DNA from: a virus
Direction: 5' to 3' (one strand)
DNA length: 64,000 nucleotides
Virus record (IMG/VR): IMGVR_UViG_3300037089_000656
Span: 1-64,000 of that record
Every line of letters begins with the position of its first letter. Position 1 is the stretch's first letter. This document shows positions 30,998 through 43,143 of this stretch, in pieces. Position numbers and translations under genes: made by a program. The notes under the pieces are model-generated. The model was not told the origin of the DNA. It ran no database searches and saw nothing but the letters and a program-made list of their open reading frames with translations.

Positions 30998-33900
30998 ATG
31001 TCTGAGACTTATAATGGTCAATATGCCCCTGAATTATTTAATGAAGATAAGAGATACTATCTTTTACAAGCTCAAGAGTTAGCCAACCTTACCGACGCCG
31101 AGCTTAGAGACCTTCATCACATATCAAACACATTCAATCGGAGATTTATCCAGGCTCAGGTTGGGGACAGTGCTATTGACAATGCATTTAAGATTGTCCA
31201 GAATCCTTTAGATAGCGTAAATAATTTTAGGGTTACGGGTGGAGATGGTACTACTCCTGCAGTGATGCACCTTGAAGGTTTTCGTCTGTATTTAAATGGT
31301 AATATTGCTTACAAAGACCAGACGAGTACAGGACCTTTAACTCGAGATGGCTATACAAAAACCACTTTGCCTGCGTTGACTGTTCCGAATGGTCCTACAT
31401 ATACCATTACTGATTTAAATTTTCAAACCCCTACTCTTGCCCTTACGAATTTAAGTACTACTTCTCCTTTCTTTTCTTCTCAAGATTATGGTCGAAATTG
31501 GTTGAGTTCAGATGCCTCGACAAACAGTCTTTATGGTGTTTCATTTTTTGATTCGAATAATGGATATGCCGCAGGATCTAGTGGGGCGGTGCTCCAGACA
31601 ACTGACGCAGGATTAAATTGGACTCCAGTGACTACAGGCCCTGTTACTAGTTTGAATTTTTTAGATACTGATTTTATATCTAATTATGGTTGGGTTGTAG
31701 GAGAATCAGGAACAATTCGAGGTTATAATTTAAGTTGGTTTACGGCTACTCCTGTAACTACTTCTGATTTAAGTGGCGTAACGATTATTGATCAGTTTAA
31801 TTCCTGGGCTGTTGGATCTTCTGGTGTAATATTAAATTGTGACGATGGAATTAACTGGTTTCAGCAAGCGAGTCCTGTTGGAACCGGAGATCTTGCCCGA
31901 GTTTTTGCTTTAAATGCTAATCTTGTTTTTGCTGTTGGTGATAATGGCGTAGTAGTAAAAACTGTGGATGGTGGAAATAATTGGTATTTCCCAGGCCCTA
32001 CAGGTACTAACGTAGATTTACATGACATCTTTTTTGCTGATGTTCATAAAGGTTGGGCTGTAGGTTCTAATGGTGTTATAATTCAGACAGATAATGCAGG
32101 TACCACTTGGTTTGATAGTACGATCGCTCCAGGAGTGGACCTAAATGCTGTTATATTTAAAGATACAACAGGGTTTGTAGGTGGAACGAATGGTGCTATA
32201 TATAGAACACTTGATGGGACAAATTGGGAGCCTTACCGTACTGACTATGTTTATGTAGATTTTCATCTCGGTGAAGTATCAGCTGATACCAGCAGCGAGT
32301 ACCGTGATCCTGCTTTACTTGATATAGTTGTAGGGTCTCCAAGTGCTAATCGGCTTCGCATTGTCTCCGATATTAAAGTATCTGAAGGTTTCCCGAATCC
32401 TTCTGATTATTCTCCTGATGGGACAGTTCAGAATCTCACACTTAATATAGCAAAGTTATTAAGACCTGTTGGTCAGTCGAATATTTTGTCGACAATGATT
32501 ACAGATACTCGAAAAGTGGTTCGAACTATTTCTGAAATTGATGCCTTGTTTTCTTCTGGTGGAATTGATAGTTCGGCTATTGCTGATGGTGCTGTAACGC
32601 CTTCAAAGCTTGATATTACGGCTGATTATACTGTGGGCAGCTTGCAGGTTATTAATGATGCAGAGATCCATGGGGATTTGACCGTAGATGGTGAACTCTT
32701 TGTTACAAATATGTCGGCAAGTTTGATTGTTGAGAATCTATTAGTAGATGGGAATTCTCAACTTGGTGATTCTACTGCCCCTTATGAAGATAGTGTTAAA
32801 ATTTATGGTAGTGTGAATCATTACCATGACACTACAACACCTGCATACAGCATTGTAGTTGATTCTACCTCGAAAGATGCTCCTGTTTTTAATATAACTT
32901 CGACTGGTACTGGAAGCATTTTCCATATTGAACGTAATTCCTTGGATTCTACTAAGTTTTTGTTTGATGTTACAAACTTAGGAAAAAGTTATGATTTTAG
33001 TATAAATCATCTTGGGACTGAAGGTGGAATATTTAAAATTCGAGATGATGCTAGTCGAGATTCTATCATTATCACTAAGAATGCTCCAGGATTCCTTGGT
33101 TCAGTTTTAAATATTCAAAGTAATAGCGTAAGTCCTTTATTTAATCTTTTTAATCAGGCTTCTTCTCCTTCTGTTACGATAAGTGTAGATCAAACCTCAG
33201 GAACAATGGTTCGGTTAAATACTAGTTCTGATGCCTCTGGAGTGGTTATTACCTCTCAGGGAGTTGGAAGAGATTTAGTAATTAATCATCAAGGAACTGC
33301 AGGCATTCCTATTGATGTATCCAGTTCAAGTCTTCAAGGATCTGTAAACATTGTTAATACTGCAGGACCTGCTGTTACGATTTTCCAAAATGGTGCAAGC
33401 CCAGCCTTGTCTGTTAATAAAGACAGGACAGGTCTCTTAGGTGTCGCTCTTGAAGTTTTTAATTGGGGTGATGATGTAGGGTTAGGGGTTTATAATACAG
33501 GTTCAGGAGTTGCTCAGTTAATCTCTCATGTGGGTGACAGCGTTGTTGTTGGTCATGATACAACTAATCCAGGATTAGATATTTTTGTAGGCGGGACCGA
33601 GACAGGTCCTGCTCTTCGAATAAATAAAGCTAATGATAATTCTGGTGAGGTGGTACGGTTAATAAATCAGGGGTTAAGTGAATCCTTATTTATTACTCAT
33701 GACAGAACCGATTCCTCAGCTTCGATGATTAGATTGGATAATAAATCATCGGGTTATGATGTAAGTTCAAATTATTGGTGGATAGATAATAAAGGAAATT
33801 TCTTCACTCTTGGTGATGTTTCTACTTCATTAGTTGCTTTTGATACAACTCATTATTTTAGTGCCCAGAAAATATGGCTCGATTATACTGGTTTTGATTC

Positions 33901-36430
33901 TTCAAATCCTGGCATTGCAGGACAAGCCTTTATAGAATCAGGGTTTTTAAGAATAAGTGATGGTAGTGCAACATTACCTCCAATTGCTGGAGCTACGGGA
34001 GCGACAGGACCTACGGGAGCGTCTGGAACCAGTGGCATTACAGGAGTTCAAGGTTACACTGGAGTATCGGGATCAAAAGGATCTACTGGAGTAGGATTTA
34101 TTGGTTCAACAGGAGTTCAAGGTCCTTCGGGTTCAACAGGAGTTCAAGGAATTATAGGAATTCCAGGCCCTGGCGGCTCAACAGGAGTTCAAGGTGCAGG
34201 ATCAACTGGATTACGTGGAACAACAGGATTGCAAGGACCAACTGGACTTATGGGCCCTACAGGAGTTCAGGGCTTAACAGGACCAGCAGGTGCAGGATAT
34301 ACTGGAGTTCAAGGTGGTACGGGACTCTTTGGTCCAACAGGAGTTCAGGGCTTAACTGGAGTCCAAGGGCTTGGACTTACTGGACTTCAAGGAATAACGG
34401 GAGTACAAGGTACAGTAGGTTTAACTGGAGCCCAGGGTGCAGGTTTTACAGGGGTTCAAGGACCAGTAGGTTCGCAAGGAGTTACAGGTCCAGCAGGTGC
34501 AGGTTTTACAGGAGTTCAAGGCATCGATGGTGTAACTGGCCCTCAAGGTGCAGGTTTTACTGGATTACAGGGATTGACTGGAGTTCGTGGATTACAGGGC
34601 ATACCAGGAGTAGGTCTTCAGGGTGTAACTGGCCCTCAAGGTTTAGGGTCAACAGGAGTCCAAGGAACATCTGGTATACAGGGATCCACAGGAGTTGGTA
34701 CGGAAGGTCAGACTGGTGTTCAGGGAATTCAAGGCCGAACTGGAGTCCAAGGATCTCAAGGAGCCCCGGGTATAGGTATTCAAGGATCAACTGGAGTTCA
34801 AGGTTTAGGAGCCACAGGAGTTCAGGGATTAACTGGATCTCAGGGAGCCACAGGAACAGGTAGTGGAGGAGTTTCTTATGCGGACTTACTTCCTTTAGGA
34901 TTGCCTACTGATGGGACATTTACTATCGGTATATTCCCTTTTGATGCTAGCACTATAACAACAGATGCAATAGATGATCTTAATGGCCTTTTATTGGCAA
35001 TTGCTCCTGCTGCTCCAGGGCCCCTTGCTGGAAGTTTGACTTTAGTAGGGGTTACGAAATACAGTGCTCTTCTTCCTACAGGTTTATCTTCAGCGCTTTG
35101 GTATCAAGGTGGGGCAACGCCTGGAACCTTGATTTTTGATTACGTTGTAGGTAACTCTTATCAACTTATAACTCCAAATTTAGGAACCACTTTTAAATGT
35201 GGGAGTACTTTTGGTGGAGATGTTGGAACACTATCCCATATTGATGATGGTACTGTAAGTTTTTCACGCTTATTAAGTTCTGGTACGGGAGCAACTGGAG
35301 ATCTTCAAGTTACTTCGATTAATGTTTATAATTCTATATGGCATAAAGCTAATGCTCAGATTTTATATACTCAAACTACTCCTGGTTATGAAACTCATTC
35401 GTTAAAATATACGGTAGGAGCTTCCGTGCAACAAACTTCTGATTCCTTATTTTGGTATGATAATAGTGACCTTGCTCCAACTTTCCCAGTACCATTAGTG
35501 GTTGCACAGAATTTTATATCAAGTTCTCGTTATGTGTCGGGAGTTAGATATTACTCTACTGGAGATCTATTTAATTTCGGTGCTCAAATAAATAATTTAG
35601 CAAATCAGGCCATTAGACCTGCAAATCCAGTCTCTTATTCGATGCCAGGATTAAATAATGTCGATCTTACGATAAATGGAGCATCATTTGCCTACAATCA
35701 GACTTATCTCCTGGATCAATCGAGTATAGCTCTTAATGCTTCTAACGTTTACAGTATAAATGCAAGAGCCACAGTAATTGGACGTAAGCCAGATGGTGAT
35801 ACTTCCTCTAATGTGTCGCTCGCAGTGAATCGTTTGATAAATACTTATAGTACGACATATAGCACTAATGGAAATATTACGATGTTTGATGAGAACTACC
35901 GTTTCCCATTATCTACTGATTTCTCATTGATTCCTGGAGCACTGACAGGAAACTGGACAAGTTCAACTCCATTATCGAATGGTGATGCATTACTTTTTAA
36001 CTCTGTATGGGCTTATCCTTCGATCAATTTTACAACAGGTTATTTACCTGTCCAGGTAGGAAATGATTATTCTGCTTTTTCAGGGGATCAAACAGTTGTA
36101 TGGGGAGTCAATATTGGTCTTGGCTTTTCGAATATGCAAATTGCCTTTACAGGAATGAATTATACGAATATTTCTCCCGATAACACGGGAAATTTAAATG
36201 TTGATGTAAGGCTTCCAACTGCGACTGGCTGGCTTGATGGTGGTCGTGCTTTTGGGAGTGTTTTTGGAGATAGTACTGGTTGTCAGCTTGGAAGTTCTTC
36301 CGGAAGTACTTTACAATTAACTTTCGGGACCAGTTCTTCTTCTTACTCGTCTGGAGTAGTTTTTGTACGGGTCGTATTGAAAAATGGATCTGCTGCTCAG
36401 GCTTCTCAAATGGTTATAACGGGATTTTAA
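30998..36430 (+). CDS. giant fibre protein: YCF48-like propeller, collagen-like stalk, C-terminal knob
   Basis: This 1810-aa virion protein has several modules. Residues 1-110 ([14 protein letters not shown]..., NNFRVTGG) look like a baseplate-attachment region. Residues ~150-410 hold about six repeats of the YCF48/BNR-like type ([20 protein letters not shown]), a beta-propeller. Residues ~530-980 are repeated beta-strand segments with recurring [17 protein letters not shown]-like patterns, probably a trimeric shaft. Residues ~998-1290 are collagen-like G-x-y triplets (GVQG-x-TG). Residues 1290-1810 form one or more C-terminal domains that would bind the receptor. It follows TerL by 82 bases and opens the fibre region. 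Confidence 0.8.
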   Translation: MSETYNGQYAPELFNEDKRYYLLQAQELANLTDAELRDLHHISNTFNRRFIQAQVGDSAIDNAFKIVQNPLDSVNNFRVTGGDGTTPAVMHLEGFRLYLNGNIAYKDQTSTGPLTRDGYTKTTLPALTVPNGPTYTITDLNFQTPTLALTNLSTTSPFFSSQDYGRNWLSSDASTNSLYGVSFFDSNNGYAAGSSGAVLQTTDAGLNWTPVTTGPVTSLNFLDTDFISNYGWVVGESGTIRGYNLSWFTATPVTTSDLSGVTIIDQFNSWAVGSSGVILNCDDGINWFQQASPVGTGDLARVFALNANLVFAVGDNGVVVKTVDGGNNWYFPGPTGTNVDLHDIFFADVHKGWAVGSNGVIIQTDNAGTTWFDSTIAPGVDLNAVIFKDTTGFVGGTNGAIYRTLDGTNWEPYRTDYVYVDFHLGEVSADTSSEYRDPALLDIVVGSPSANRLRIVSDIKVSEGFPNPSDYSPDGTVQNLTLNIAKLLRPVGQSNILSTMITDTRKVVRTISEIDALFSSGGIDSSAIADGAVTPSKLDITADYTVGSLQVINDAEIHGDLTVDGELFVTNMSASLIVENLLVDGNSQLGDSTAPYEDSVKIYGSVNHYHDTTTPAYSIVVDSTSKDAPVFNITSTGTGSIFHIERNSLDSTKFLFDVTNLGKSYDFSINHLGTEGGIFKIRDDASRDSIIITKNAPGFLGSVLNIQSNSVSPLFNLFNQASSPSVTISVDQTSGTMVRLNTSSDASGVVITSQGVGRDLVINHQGTAGIPIDVSSSSLQGSVNIVNTAGPAVTIFQNGASPALSVNKDRTGLLGVALEVFNWGDDVGLGVYNTGSGVAQLISHVGDSVVVGHDTTNPGLDIFVGGTETGPALRINKANDNSGEVVRLINQGLSESLFITHDRTDSSASMIRLDNKSSGYDVSSNYWWIDNKGNFFTLGDVSTSLVAFDTTHYFSAQKIWLDYTGFDSSNPGIAGQAFIESGFLRISDGSATLPPIAGATGATGPTGASGTSGITGVQGYTGVSGSKGSTGVGFIGSTGVQGPSGSTGVQGIIGIPGPGGSTGVQGAGSTGLRGTTGLQGPTGLMGPTGVQGLTGPAGAGYTGVQGGTGLFGPTGVQGLTGVQGLGLTGLQGITGVQGTVGLTGAQGAGFTGVQGPVGSQGVTGPAGAGFTGVQGIDGVTGPQGAGFTGLQGLTGVRGLQGIPGVGLQGVTGPQGLGSTGVQGTSGIQGSTGVGTEGQTGVQGIQGRTGVQGSQGAPGIGIQGSTGVQGLGATGVQGLTGSQGATGTGSGGVSYADLLPLGLPTDGTFTIGIFPFDASTITTDAIDDLNGLLLAIAPAAPGPLAGSLTLVGVTKYSALLPTGLSSALWYQGGATPGTLIFDYVVGNSYQLITPNLGTTFKCGSTFGGDVGTLSHIDDGTVSFSRLLSSGTGATGDLQVTSINVYNSIWHKANAQILYTQTTPGYETHSLKYTVGASVQQTSDSLFWYDNSDLAPTFPVPLVVAQNFISSSRYVSGVRYYSTGDLFNFGAQINNLANQAIRPANPVSYSMPGLNNVDLTINGASFAYNQTYLLDQSSIALNASNVYSINARATVIGRKPDGDTSSNVSLAVNRLINTYSTTYSTNGNITMFDENYRFPLSTDFSLIPGALTGNWTSSTPLSNGDALLFNSVWAYPSINFTTGYLPVQVGNDYSAFSGDQTVVWGVNIGLGFSNMQIAFTGMNYTNISPDNTGNLNVDVRLPTATGWLDGGRAFGSVFGDSTGCQLGSSSGSTLQLTFGTSSSSYSSGVVFVRVVLKNGSAAQASQMVITGF
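33989..34868 (+). repeat. collagen-like triplet repeat tract 1
   Basis: About 290 codons of uninterrupted Gly-x-y triplets dominated by GVQG, GLTG, GPTG and GAGF. At the DNA level the words GGAGTTCAAGG and GGATTACAGGG recur in many near-identical copies, so the tract can slip or recombine. Confidence 0.9.
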
Positions 36431-36445
36431 AGGAGCGTTGTTACT

Positions 36446-39400
36446 ATGCCATGGACTAAAGAAGATAGGTCATTTAAGACCTTAATAAATAAGCGAACTA
36501 CTTCATCCAATAAAGCCTACTATAGTGAGATTGGGGATAATACTCTTAATCTTAGCTTTGGTGAGGTATGGACGACTCCTATACCTAGTGACCCGTCTCA
36601 AGCGGTATCTCAAGGTGTGGCAGAGCTGAGAACCTTATTTGTCATGACTGAGGATATTACTGTCCCAAACCAACAAGCATATTACGCTTTTTCTGGCGTT
36701 AATCTTGAAGGATGGGTTAGTGACAAGTATGGGTCTGGTTATGCTGTTCATCTTTATCAGAATAATGGTACCGAGATATTTCCTACTGACGCCTCTCAGT
36801 GGTTTTTTGATTATCAGACAGGGATACTGACTTTTAATGGGAGTACCGCAGCACTTTCAAAACCTTTTAAGATAACAGGGTATCGTTATCTTGGAAATAA
36901 AGGTGTTATACGTATTAGTGATATGACGTCTGTGACACCTAATCAGGTGTTATATGGGTCTCCTGCTGGAACTTTAGCTCAGTCCTCTAAATTTACTTAT
37001 GATGGGACCTCCTTTAATCTTTCAGGTGTTGACGGAACCATTAGTTTTAATGCTTCTAGCCCCCTTATGGTAAATGTAGCAGGCAATCTTGTTGCTGTAG
37101 TAAAAGCTTATAGCACATCTCCTTTTTTCTCTGGAGGATTTACAGCATATAATGATTTGACTTCAAATCCTGCACAGATATCTATTATATCAAGAGGGTC
37201 CACAATGTCTGGGACTTATTTTGGTTTTAATAATCCTAATGTGGTAGCACTTACTGCATCCTATTCTTCTCATTTCATAATTGGAACAAATAATTATACT
37301 CCTATTAGTTTTGGTTATGATAGCACTATAGTTTCTCAATTAGATAGTACTAGATTAACTGTTTATGGGGATATCGACGCGACGACTGGAAAAGGGTTTA
37401 CTATTGGAGGATCTGCTCCTGTCGGTCATATTCTTATTGGAGATGGAACAAGATACGTAGATGGTACGAATAATGCTGCCATATCAGGTTTGACTCCAAA
37501 TCAATTTCTTTATGGGTCACCTACAGGAACTATTGCTCAGGATCCAAATTTCGTTGTGAGTGATGGTACTGGTGTGTCATTTGCTAAGACTGCAGTAATA
37601 GGTGATACTTCTAATGGTATGAGTTCTACTATTACTCCGACACCGTACATTGATTTCTCGGCCAATACGGGTACACAATACACTATAGCAAATACTTGGT
37701 GGGCATTTCAGTTTACAACTCCTTCGTCTCCCGCTAATTACACCCTGAGTGGAGCTCAGATTCAACTTTACGCTTCTGCTTCTTCTGGGTGTACTAATCC
37801 AAATATATCATGGCATGGTAATATTTACACAGATAATGCTGGCAGTCCTGGGTCGTTACTCGCTACCATACCTAATGGAACTGGGTTAGCAGGTATTCCT
37901 TTTGGTTGGGTTTTTAATACTATCTCATCGCTTCCTGTAGTAAATAAATTAGAGTCCTTTGGAGCTAAGTTATATGCGAACACTACTTATTGGCTCGTAT
38001 TTAATGCTTCTCAATTACCTGCAGGAGTAACCCATTATTTGGATACTACTTCAAGTACTAATGGGGGTGCTGTTTCTAATGATGGTATTAATTGGTCGCC
38101 TATAAATTACTCTTTAAGCATGGTTTTATATGGGGCCACTGGATATGCTTTTTTAGGTACTGCACGATACACTAATTACGCTTTATACGGAATAAGTTAT
38201 TCGGGAACAGGTGTAAATGGCGGCTCTATTGCCAGTGTTGGTGTGAACGCAACTAGTATAGCTAGTACCGCTCTGGTTGGTTATTCTCAATATGGTTATG
38301 GTGCATATCTTCATAGCTTATGGTCTAAAGGTACCAGTATATTAACTGCCAATGGTCCTGGAGCGACTATATATCAATCAGGTGGAACTGTAGATAATGC
38401 TAATGATGTTTTATGGGTCGAGAGAAGCGTCAATAGCCATAATAATAGCGGTAATTTAATAGTTGTGTATGATTACCCAAATGGGGGTATTAACTCAGGT
38501 GCAATTTTATCAGCTAAACTTGGTACTACAATAAATAATGTTGTTGAAAGAATCCGTTTTGACCCTCGTGCTTTAGATAGTTCAACCGTTAACTTTTTTG
38601 ACACTTTTAATACACTTACTCTTCCTTCTTCTAAGTTGCTATCTTTAAGAAACCACGGAACAGAAAAACTTTACGTGGATTGCTCTGGAAATCTTAGTAG
38701 TGCAAGTGTTATTGATACCTCGACAGGTTATACAATTGGACAAACCGCCCCTGTTGGTCATTACCTGCGAGGAGATGGCATACATTATGTAGACAGTACA
38801 TTAATGTCTAGTGATATGTCAGGATTGACTGCCAGTCAGCTTCTTTATGGTAATTCTTCTGGTGGAATAAAACAGAGTTCAATGTTTTATGTAACCGATG
38901 CTTCTCCGGTCGGTGGGGCGGTATATTCAAGTGGGTATGGATCTCAATCTGTAGGGTATTCTGCTAAAAATACCAATTCGGCCGGATATACTCTTGTTTC
39001 CCAATCCAATGATAGATCCACCGGTATTGTGTATCTAAATTCATCAGTTTATGGAAGTACCAGTGCCCTAACAGTTTTTGGGGGTTCCCATCCTGACAGT
39101 GCTACGATAAAAGCTTCCGGATCGAACCTGGCGGGCTTTCTTATTGGAACATCCGGTGCTGACATTCCTATAAACCTGTATGTTAACGATAATTTACAGG
39201 CAACTCTGTCCTCTACAAATTTAACGGTAGCAGGTGGCATTGACACCTCCTCCGGATTTACGATCGGTATGGGAGCGCCTACCGGACATTTTTTAAGAGG
39301 TAATGGTACTCGGTATGTTGATGGTACCATTGCAGGCAGTGACTTATCTGGACTGACTACAAATCAAATACTTTACGGTAGTCCCTCAGGAGGTATAGCT

Positions 39401-42400
39401 CAATCTTCTTTACTGTCCTTAAGTCCTAATCAAACCAGTTTGTTATTTGCTAGAACAGTACCCCTTAATGATACCACAGCAGGAATTTCTTCGACTTTAA
39501 GCCCTACTCCTTACGTGGACATGTCTTCCAATTCAGGTACTGATTATACTTTAGCAAATACTTGGTGGGCATTTAAGTTTACAACTCCAGCAAGTCCAGC
39601 CACTCAAACTTTATCAGCCATAACCCTTGCTATAAAAACTTCTTCTGGAACTATAACCAATAAAGGGTCTGGCTGGAGTCCTTATATTTACACAGATAAT
39701 TCTGGATTTCCTGGGACATTGAAAGGTGGTTCCCCTAACGGAAATTTAACCCCTAGAATTTATTATGGTTGGGTAATAACTAGTTATCCTAATTTTCCAA
39801 CATCTAGAATATCTGTTAATACTGGTACTCAGTTAGCTGCGAGCACCTCCTACTGGCTTGTGTTTAATGCAGCTTCTGGGTTGCCTCAAGGCGTTACTCA
39901 TATAGTTGATACTACTGTAAGCACTAATGGTGGAGCTTTTTCTTCTGATGGAGTCAACTGGACAAATATAAATAATTCTTTGAGAATGGTTGTCTATGGC
40001 TCAATGGGTTCTGCTATTATAGGTAATTCAATGACAGGAATTGGAGTAAACGCTGCTGGTTATTACGGTAATGCTATTCAAGCTACTTCTTTCACTGGAA
40101 ATGCCATATCTGCTACAAGTACGGAAGGTATAGGTTTAAACGTCTCATCTCAATATGGAACAGGTATTTCTGCTTCAACTAATTATAATGGTTGGGCGGG
40201 TCAATTCATATCTACCGGTGGTGGAGCTATCGATGCTGAACAGTACAACCTTACAGGTAGTGCCTACGATTTGTTATCGATGGAAAGAAGTTATTGTATT
40301 GATCAGACTCAAAGCATAATTGCTATGTATGAATACCATAACTCGGGTAAACAAGGTCCGATATTTTCGGCTTGGTCAGCCTTCTATTATTATGACATGG
40401 TGGAAAGGGTGCATTTTAATACCCATGTTGTGGATGGTTCTAGTTCCTCTGTAGCACATTGGTTTGATACAGATAACGTTTTAACAACTATGGGGAGTAA
40501 ACTTTTCTCAATAAGGAATTCCAGTTCGGAAAAGTTTTACGTAGATTGTTCTGGAAATCTTAGTAGTGCAAGTGTTGTTGACGCTTCAACTGGTTATACT
40601 ATTGGGCAAACGGCTCCTGCTGGACATTATCTACGAGGTAATGGCTCTTTTTATGTTGATGCAACGATACAGCTTTCAGATCTTCCTATTGGAGCAGGAG
40701 GTACTGGTGTTCAAGGAACCACAGGAGTTTCTATACAAGGAGTAACAGGAGCAGATGGAGAAGAAGGGCCGCAAGGAATACAAGGATTTACAGGGGTTTT
40801 AGGAGTTCAGGGAGTGACGGGTCCCACTGTTGGCAATACTGGTCTTCAAGGACCAACAGGGGTTGTGGGAACTCAGGGCGTTACTGGTGCGGCTGGAGCA
40901 GGTTTCACAGGACTTCAGGGGATAACTGGAGTTCAAGGCGTAATGGGCGTTACTGGCCCTCAAGGAGCAGGTTTTACTGGATTACAGGGATTGACTGGAG
41001 TTCAAGGTATTGATGGAGTTACTGGAGTCCAAGGATTAGGCCTTACAGGAGTTCAAGGAAATACAGGAGTTCAAGGACAGACGGGTTTGCAAGGAATTGG
41101 TCAGGGTGGAGCAACACTCTTCCCAAATGATAGTACCAATTCTGATTTAACTTCTGCAGGTTATTCTGTACTACAGTCTAGCCCTACTTCATCAACCTTA
41201 TCAACACATACTCTAACTCTTAATAGTGGTTCTGGATTAACTGCTTTTGATTCTACTGGGTATGCTACAATTTCCACCTTTCCTAATATTAACTTGATAC
41301 CTGGTGGAGATTGGGGTTTTGATGTTTTTGCAGCAACAAGTAATACAGATGGTTCCTCTCAAGTTATAACTAAGATTTATAAACGGGATACATCAGGCGT
41401 AGAATCATTTTTATTTGACGCTACCCAGTCGATTACGTCAAATACAACAGCAGAATTTGATTATGATATTGTTCAGCCAGATATTTCATTAAATCCCACG
41501 GATAGGTTGGTTGCTAAATATTACGGCTTCGTATCTGGAGGGGCAAATAGAACAATAGCGTATACAACTGGAGCAGCTAATAGTTGGTCTCATATACACA
41601 CTCCTATCGCTTTAACCATTCAAGGTCAAACAGGAATTCAAGGAGTGACAGGATTACAGGGACCTACTGGAGTTCAAGGTCAAACGGGAATTCAAGGATC
41701 CACAGGAGTCCAGGGTCAGACAGGATTACAGGGACCTACTGGAGTTCAAGGTCAAACGGGAATTCAAGGATCAACAGGAGTCCAGGGTCAGACAGGATTA
41801 CAGGGACCTACTGGAGTCCAGGGTCAGACGGGACTTCAAGGATCAACAGGAGTCCAGGGTCAGACAGGATTACAGGGACCTACTGGAGTCCAGGGTCAAA
41901 CTGGTATTCAGGGATTAACTGGAGTCCAGGGTCAAACTGGTATTCAGGGATTAACTGGAGTTCAAGGTCAGACAGGATTACAAGGTCCCACGGGAGTTCA
42001 AGGTCAGACAGGGCTACAAGGGCCCACAGGAGTCCAAGGTCAAACAGGGGTTCAAGGTCAGACAGGACTTCAAGGGCCAACCGGAGTTCAAGGTCAGACA
42101 GGTCTTCAGGGAAGAACAGGAGTTCAAGGAACTACTGGGTTGCAAGGACCCACAGGAGTCCAAGGAAATACAGGAATTCAAGGATTAACGGGGGTTCAAG
42201 GAAATACAGGATTACAAGGTCCTACAGGAGTTCAAGGAACACAAGGAAATACGGGAGTTCAAGGAAATACAGGTTTGCAGGGACCGACAGGAGTTCAAGG
42301 TCAGACTGGTCTTAAAGGAGTAACAGGAGTTCAAGGAAATACAGGTCTTCAGGGACCCACCGGGGTACAGGGACAGACTGGTTTAAAGGGAGTTACTGGG

Positions 42401-43135
42401 GTTCAAGGTAATCAAGGAGCCACAGGAGCTCAGGCTGTTGGAGGTATAACAGGAACTTTGACCTCCGGTGACGTTGTTGTCGCTACAGGAACAAACACTG
42501 TTGGTGTTAGTACAATTTTAATGTCGGGGAGTACTTTTGAGAACTCAGTAAATATAGGAGGAAGTTGTGAGGTTTTAGCTTACAACCCTCATGATGATGG
42601 TTGGGCTTCAATAAAAGCTTCTACGGCAGGAGATAAAATTTTTGATATGCTCTCTTGTGGAGTTAATTACGACACCGATTATGGTCACATATCTGGAGTT
42701 AACTCAAGTCTTTTGAATGATTTGTGGTCTTCTGGTTCAGCTCTTATGCTTGAACAGCAGGGCAATAACCCCATGTATCTTGTGACGCAAGGTAATACTC
42801 GTGTAGGAATTACTGGTGATGGGGCAGTTTATGTTCCAATTTGTTTAACCGTAGGTTTTCCTGGAACTTATGCAACTACAGGTAATTTGATGGTTAAGGA
42901 TAGAGTTACTTGTGGAGGCCATTTGAGAGTCGGGGATTCAACTGCGGATAATGCTAGTTATACATTTTCCGTAAATTTTCCTTCGGAAGATACACAGTGG
43001 GCTGATGCGACTGCTATACATGCTACAAGTTCGACTATTTCTGGAGCCTCAGGTTGGATTAAACTTTGGGTTAACCATCCTACTGATGGTTATGTTCAAC
43101 GGTACATTCCAATGTTTAATACCGTAACAACCTAA
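36446..43135 (+). CDS. giant fibre protein with duplicated adhesion modules and two collagen-like stalks
   Basis: This 2229-aa protein starts after AAAGGAG. The N-terminal ~150 residues resemble a tail-attachment domain (PWTKEDRSFKTLINKRTTSS...). Five copies of a linker unit (SDLSGLT-x-NQ-x-LYGSP-x-GGIAQSS and GHYLRGNG-x-x-YVD) separate larger domains. Two copies of a jelly-roll-like 'choice-of-anchor R' type domain (ANTWWAFQFTTP..., YIYTDNSG, STSYWLVFNA) lie at ~400-570 and ~1020-1190, each followed by a similar ~250-residue tract, marking a long internal duplication. Collagen-like stalks at ~1415-1555 and ~1725-1998 flank a globular domain that is also present in the protein at 59592. The last 230 residues form a C-terminal tip. 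Confidence 0.8.
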   Translation: MPWTKEDRSFKTLINKRTTSSNKAYYSEIGDNTLNLSFGEVWTTPIPSDPSQAVSQGVAELRTLFVMTEDITVPNQQAYYAFSGVNLEGWVSDKYGSGYAVHLYQNNGTEIFPTDASQWFFDYQTGILTFNGSTAALSKPFKITGYRYLGNKGVIRISDMTSVTPNQVLYGSPAGTLAQSSKFTYDGTSFNLSGVDGTISFNASSPLMVNVAGNLVAVVKAYSTSPFFSGGFTAYNDLTSNPAQISIISRGSTMSGTYFGFNNPNVVALTASYSSHFIIGTNNYTPISFGYDSTIVSQLDSTRLTVYGDIDATTGKGFTIGGSAPVGHILIGDGTRYVDGTNNAAISGLTPNQFLYGSPTGTIAQDPNFVVSDGTGVSFAKTAVIGDTSNGMSSTITPTPYIDFSANTGTQYTIANTWWAFQFTTPSSPANYTLSGAQIQLYASASSGCTNPNISWHGNIYTDNAGSPGSLLATIPNGTGLAGIPFGWVFNTISSLPVVNKLESFGAKLYANTTYWLVFNASQLPAGVTHYLDTTSSTNGGAVSNDGINWSPINYSLSMVLYGATGYAFLGTARYTNYALYGISYSGTGVNGGSIASVGVNATSIASTALVGYSQYGYGAYLHSLWSKGTSILTANGPGATIYQSGGTVDNANDVLWVERSVNSHNNSGNLIVVYDYPNGGINSGAILSAKLGTTINNVVERIRFDPRALDSSTVNFFDTFNTLTLPSSKLLSLRNHGTEKLYVDCSGNLSSASVIDTSTGYTIGQTAPVGHYLRGDGIHYVDSTLMSSDMSGLTASQLLYGNSSGGIKQSSMFYVTDASPVGGAVYSSGYGSQSVGYSAKNTNSAGYTLVSQSNDRSTGIVYLNSSVYGSTSALTVFGGSHPDSATIKASGSNLAGFLIGTSGADIPINLYVNDNLQATLSSTNLTVAGGIDTSSGFTIGMGAPTGHFLRGNGTRYVDGTIAGSDLSGLTTNQILYGSPSGGIAQSSLLSLSPNQTSLLFARTVPLNDTTAGISSTLSPTPYVDMSSNSGTDYTLANTWWAFKFTTPASPATQTLSAITLAIKTSSGTITNKGSGWSPYIYTDNSGFPGTLKGGSPNGNLTPRIYYGWVITSYPNFPTSRISVNTGTQLAASTSYWLVFNAASGLPQGVTHIVDTTVSTNGGAFSSDGVNWTNINNSLRMVVYGSMGSAIIGNSMTGIGVNAAGYYGNAIQATSFTGNAISATSTEGIGLNVSSQYGTGISASTNYNGWAGQFISTGGGAIDAEQYNLTGSAYDLLSMERSYCIDQTQSIIAMYEYHNSGKQGPIFSAWSAFYYYDMVERVHFNTHVVDGSSSSVAHWFDTDNVLTTMGSKLFSIRNSSSEKFYVDCSGNLSSASVVDASTGYTIGQTAPAGHYLRGNGSFYVDATIQLSDLPIGAGGTGVQGTTGVSIQGVTGADGEEGPQGIQGFTGVLGVQGVTGPTVGNTGLQGPTGVVGTQGVTGAAGAGFTGLQGITGVQGVMGVTGPQGAGFTGLQGLTGVQGIDGVTGVQGLGLTGVQGNTGVQGQTGLQGIGQGGATLFPNDSTNSDLTSAGYSVLQSSPTSSTLSTHTLTLNSGSGLTAFDSTGYATISTFPNINLIPGGDWGFDVFAATSNTDGSSQVITKIYKRDTSGVESFLFDATQSITSNTTAEFDYDIVQPDISLNPTDRLVAKYYGFVSGGANRTIAYTTGAANSWSHIHTPIALTIQGQTGIQGVTGLQGPTGVQGQTGIQGSTGVQGQTGLQGPTGVQGQTGIQGSTGVQGQTGLQGPTGVQGQTGLQGSTGVQGQTGLQGPTGVQGQTGIQGLTGVQGQTGIQGLTGVQGQTGLQGPTGVQGQTGLQGPTGVQGQTGVQGQTGLQGPTGVQGQTGLQGRTGVQGTTGLQGPTGVQGNTGIQGLTGVQGNTGLQGPTGVQGTQGNTGVQGNTGLQGPTGVQGQTGLKGVTGVQGNTGLQGPTGVQGQTGLKGVTGVQGNQGATGAQAVGGITGTLTSGDVVVATGTNTVGVSTILMSGSTFENSVNIGGSCEVLAYNPHDDGWASIKASTAGDKIFDMLSCGVNYDTDYGHISGVNSSLLNDLWSSGSALMLEQQGNNPMYLVTQGNTRVGITGDGAVYVPICLTVGFPGTYATTGNLMVKDRVTCGGHLRVGDSTADNASYTFSVNFPSEDTQWADATAIHATSSTISGASGWIKLWVNHPTDGYVQRYIPMFNTVTT
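40691..41109 (+). repeat. collagen-like triplet repeat tract 2
   Basis: About 140 codons of Gly-x-y repeats, less regular than later tracts, with several GVQG and GVTG triplets and two short breaks. It leads into a globular domain (41110-41620). Confidence 0.85.
41621..42441 (+). repeat. collagen-like triplet repeat tract 3, 36-base periodicity
   Basis: The DNA is a near-perfect tandem array with a 36-base period encoding GVQGQTGLQGPT (and GIQGST variants). Third-position differences are scattered between copies. This is the most regular of the tracts and the most prone to copy-number change. Long antisense and shifted frames stay open through it because of the periodicity. Confidence 0.9.
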
Positions 43136-43143
43136 CGAAATAA

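Noticed and set aside
41584-42315. 243-aa Ser/Arg/Asn-rich ORF in another frame
   Set aside because: It exists only because the 36-base collagen repeat keeps shifted frames open; it is a shadow of the fibre gene.
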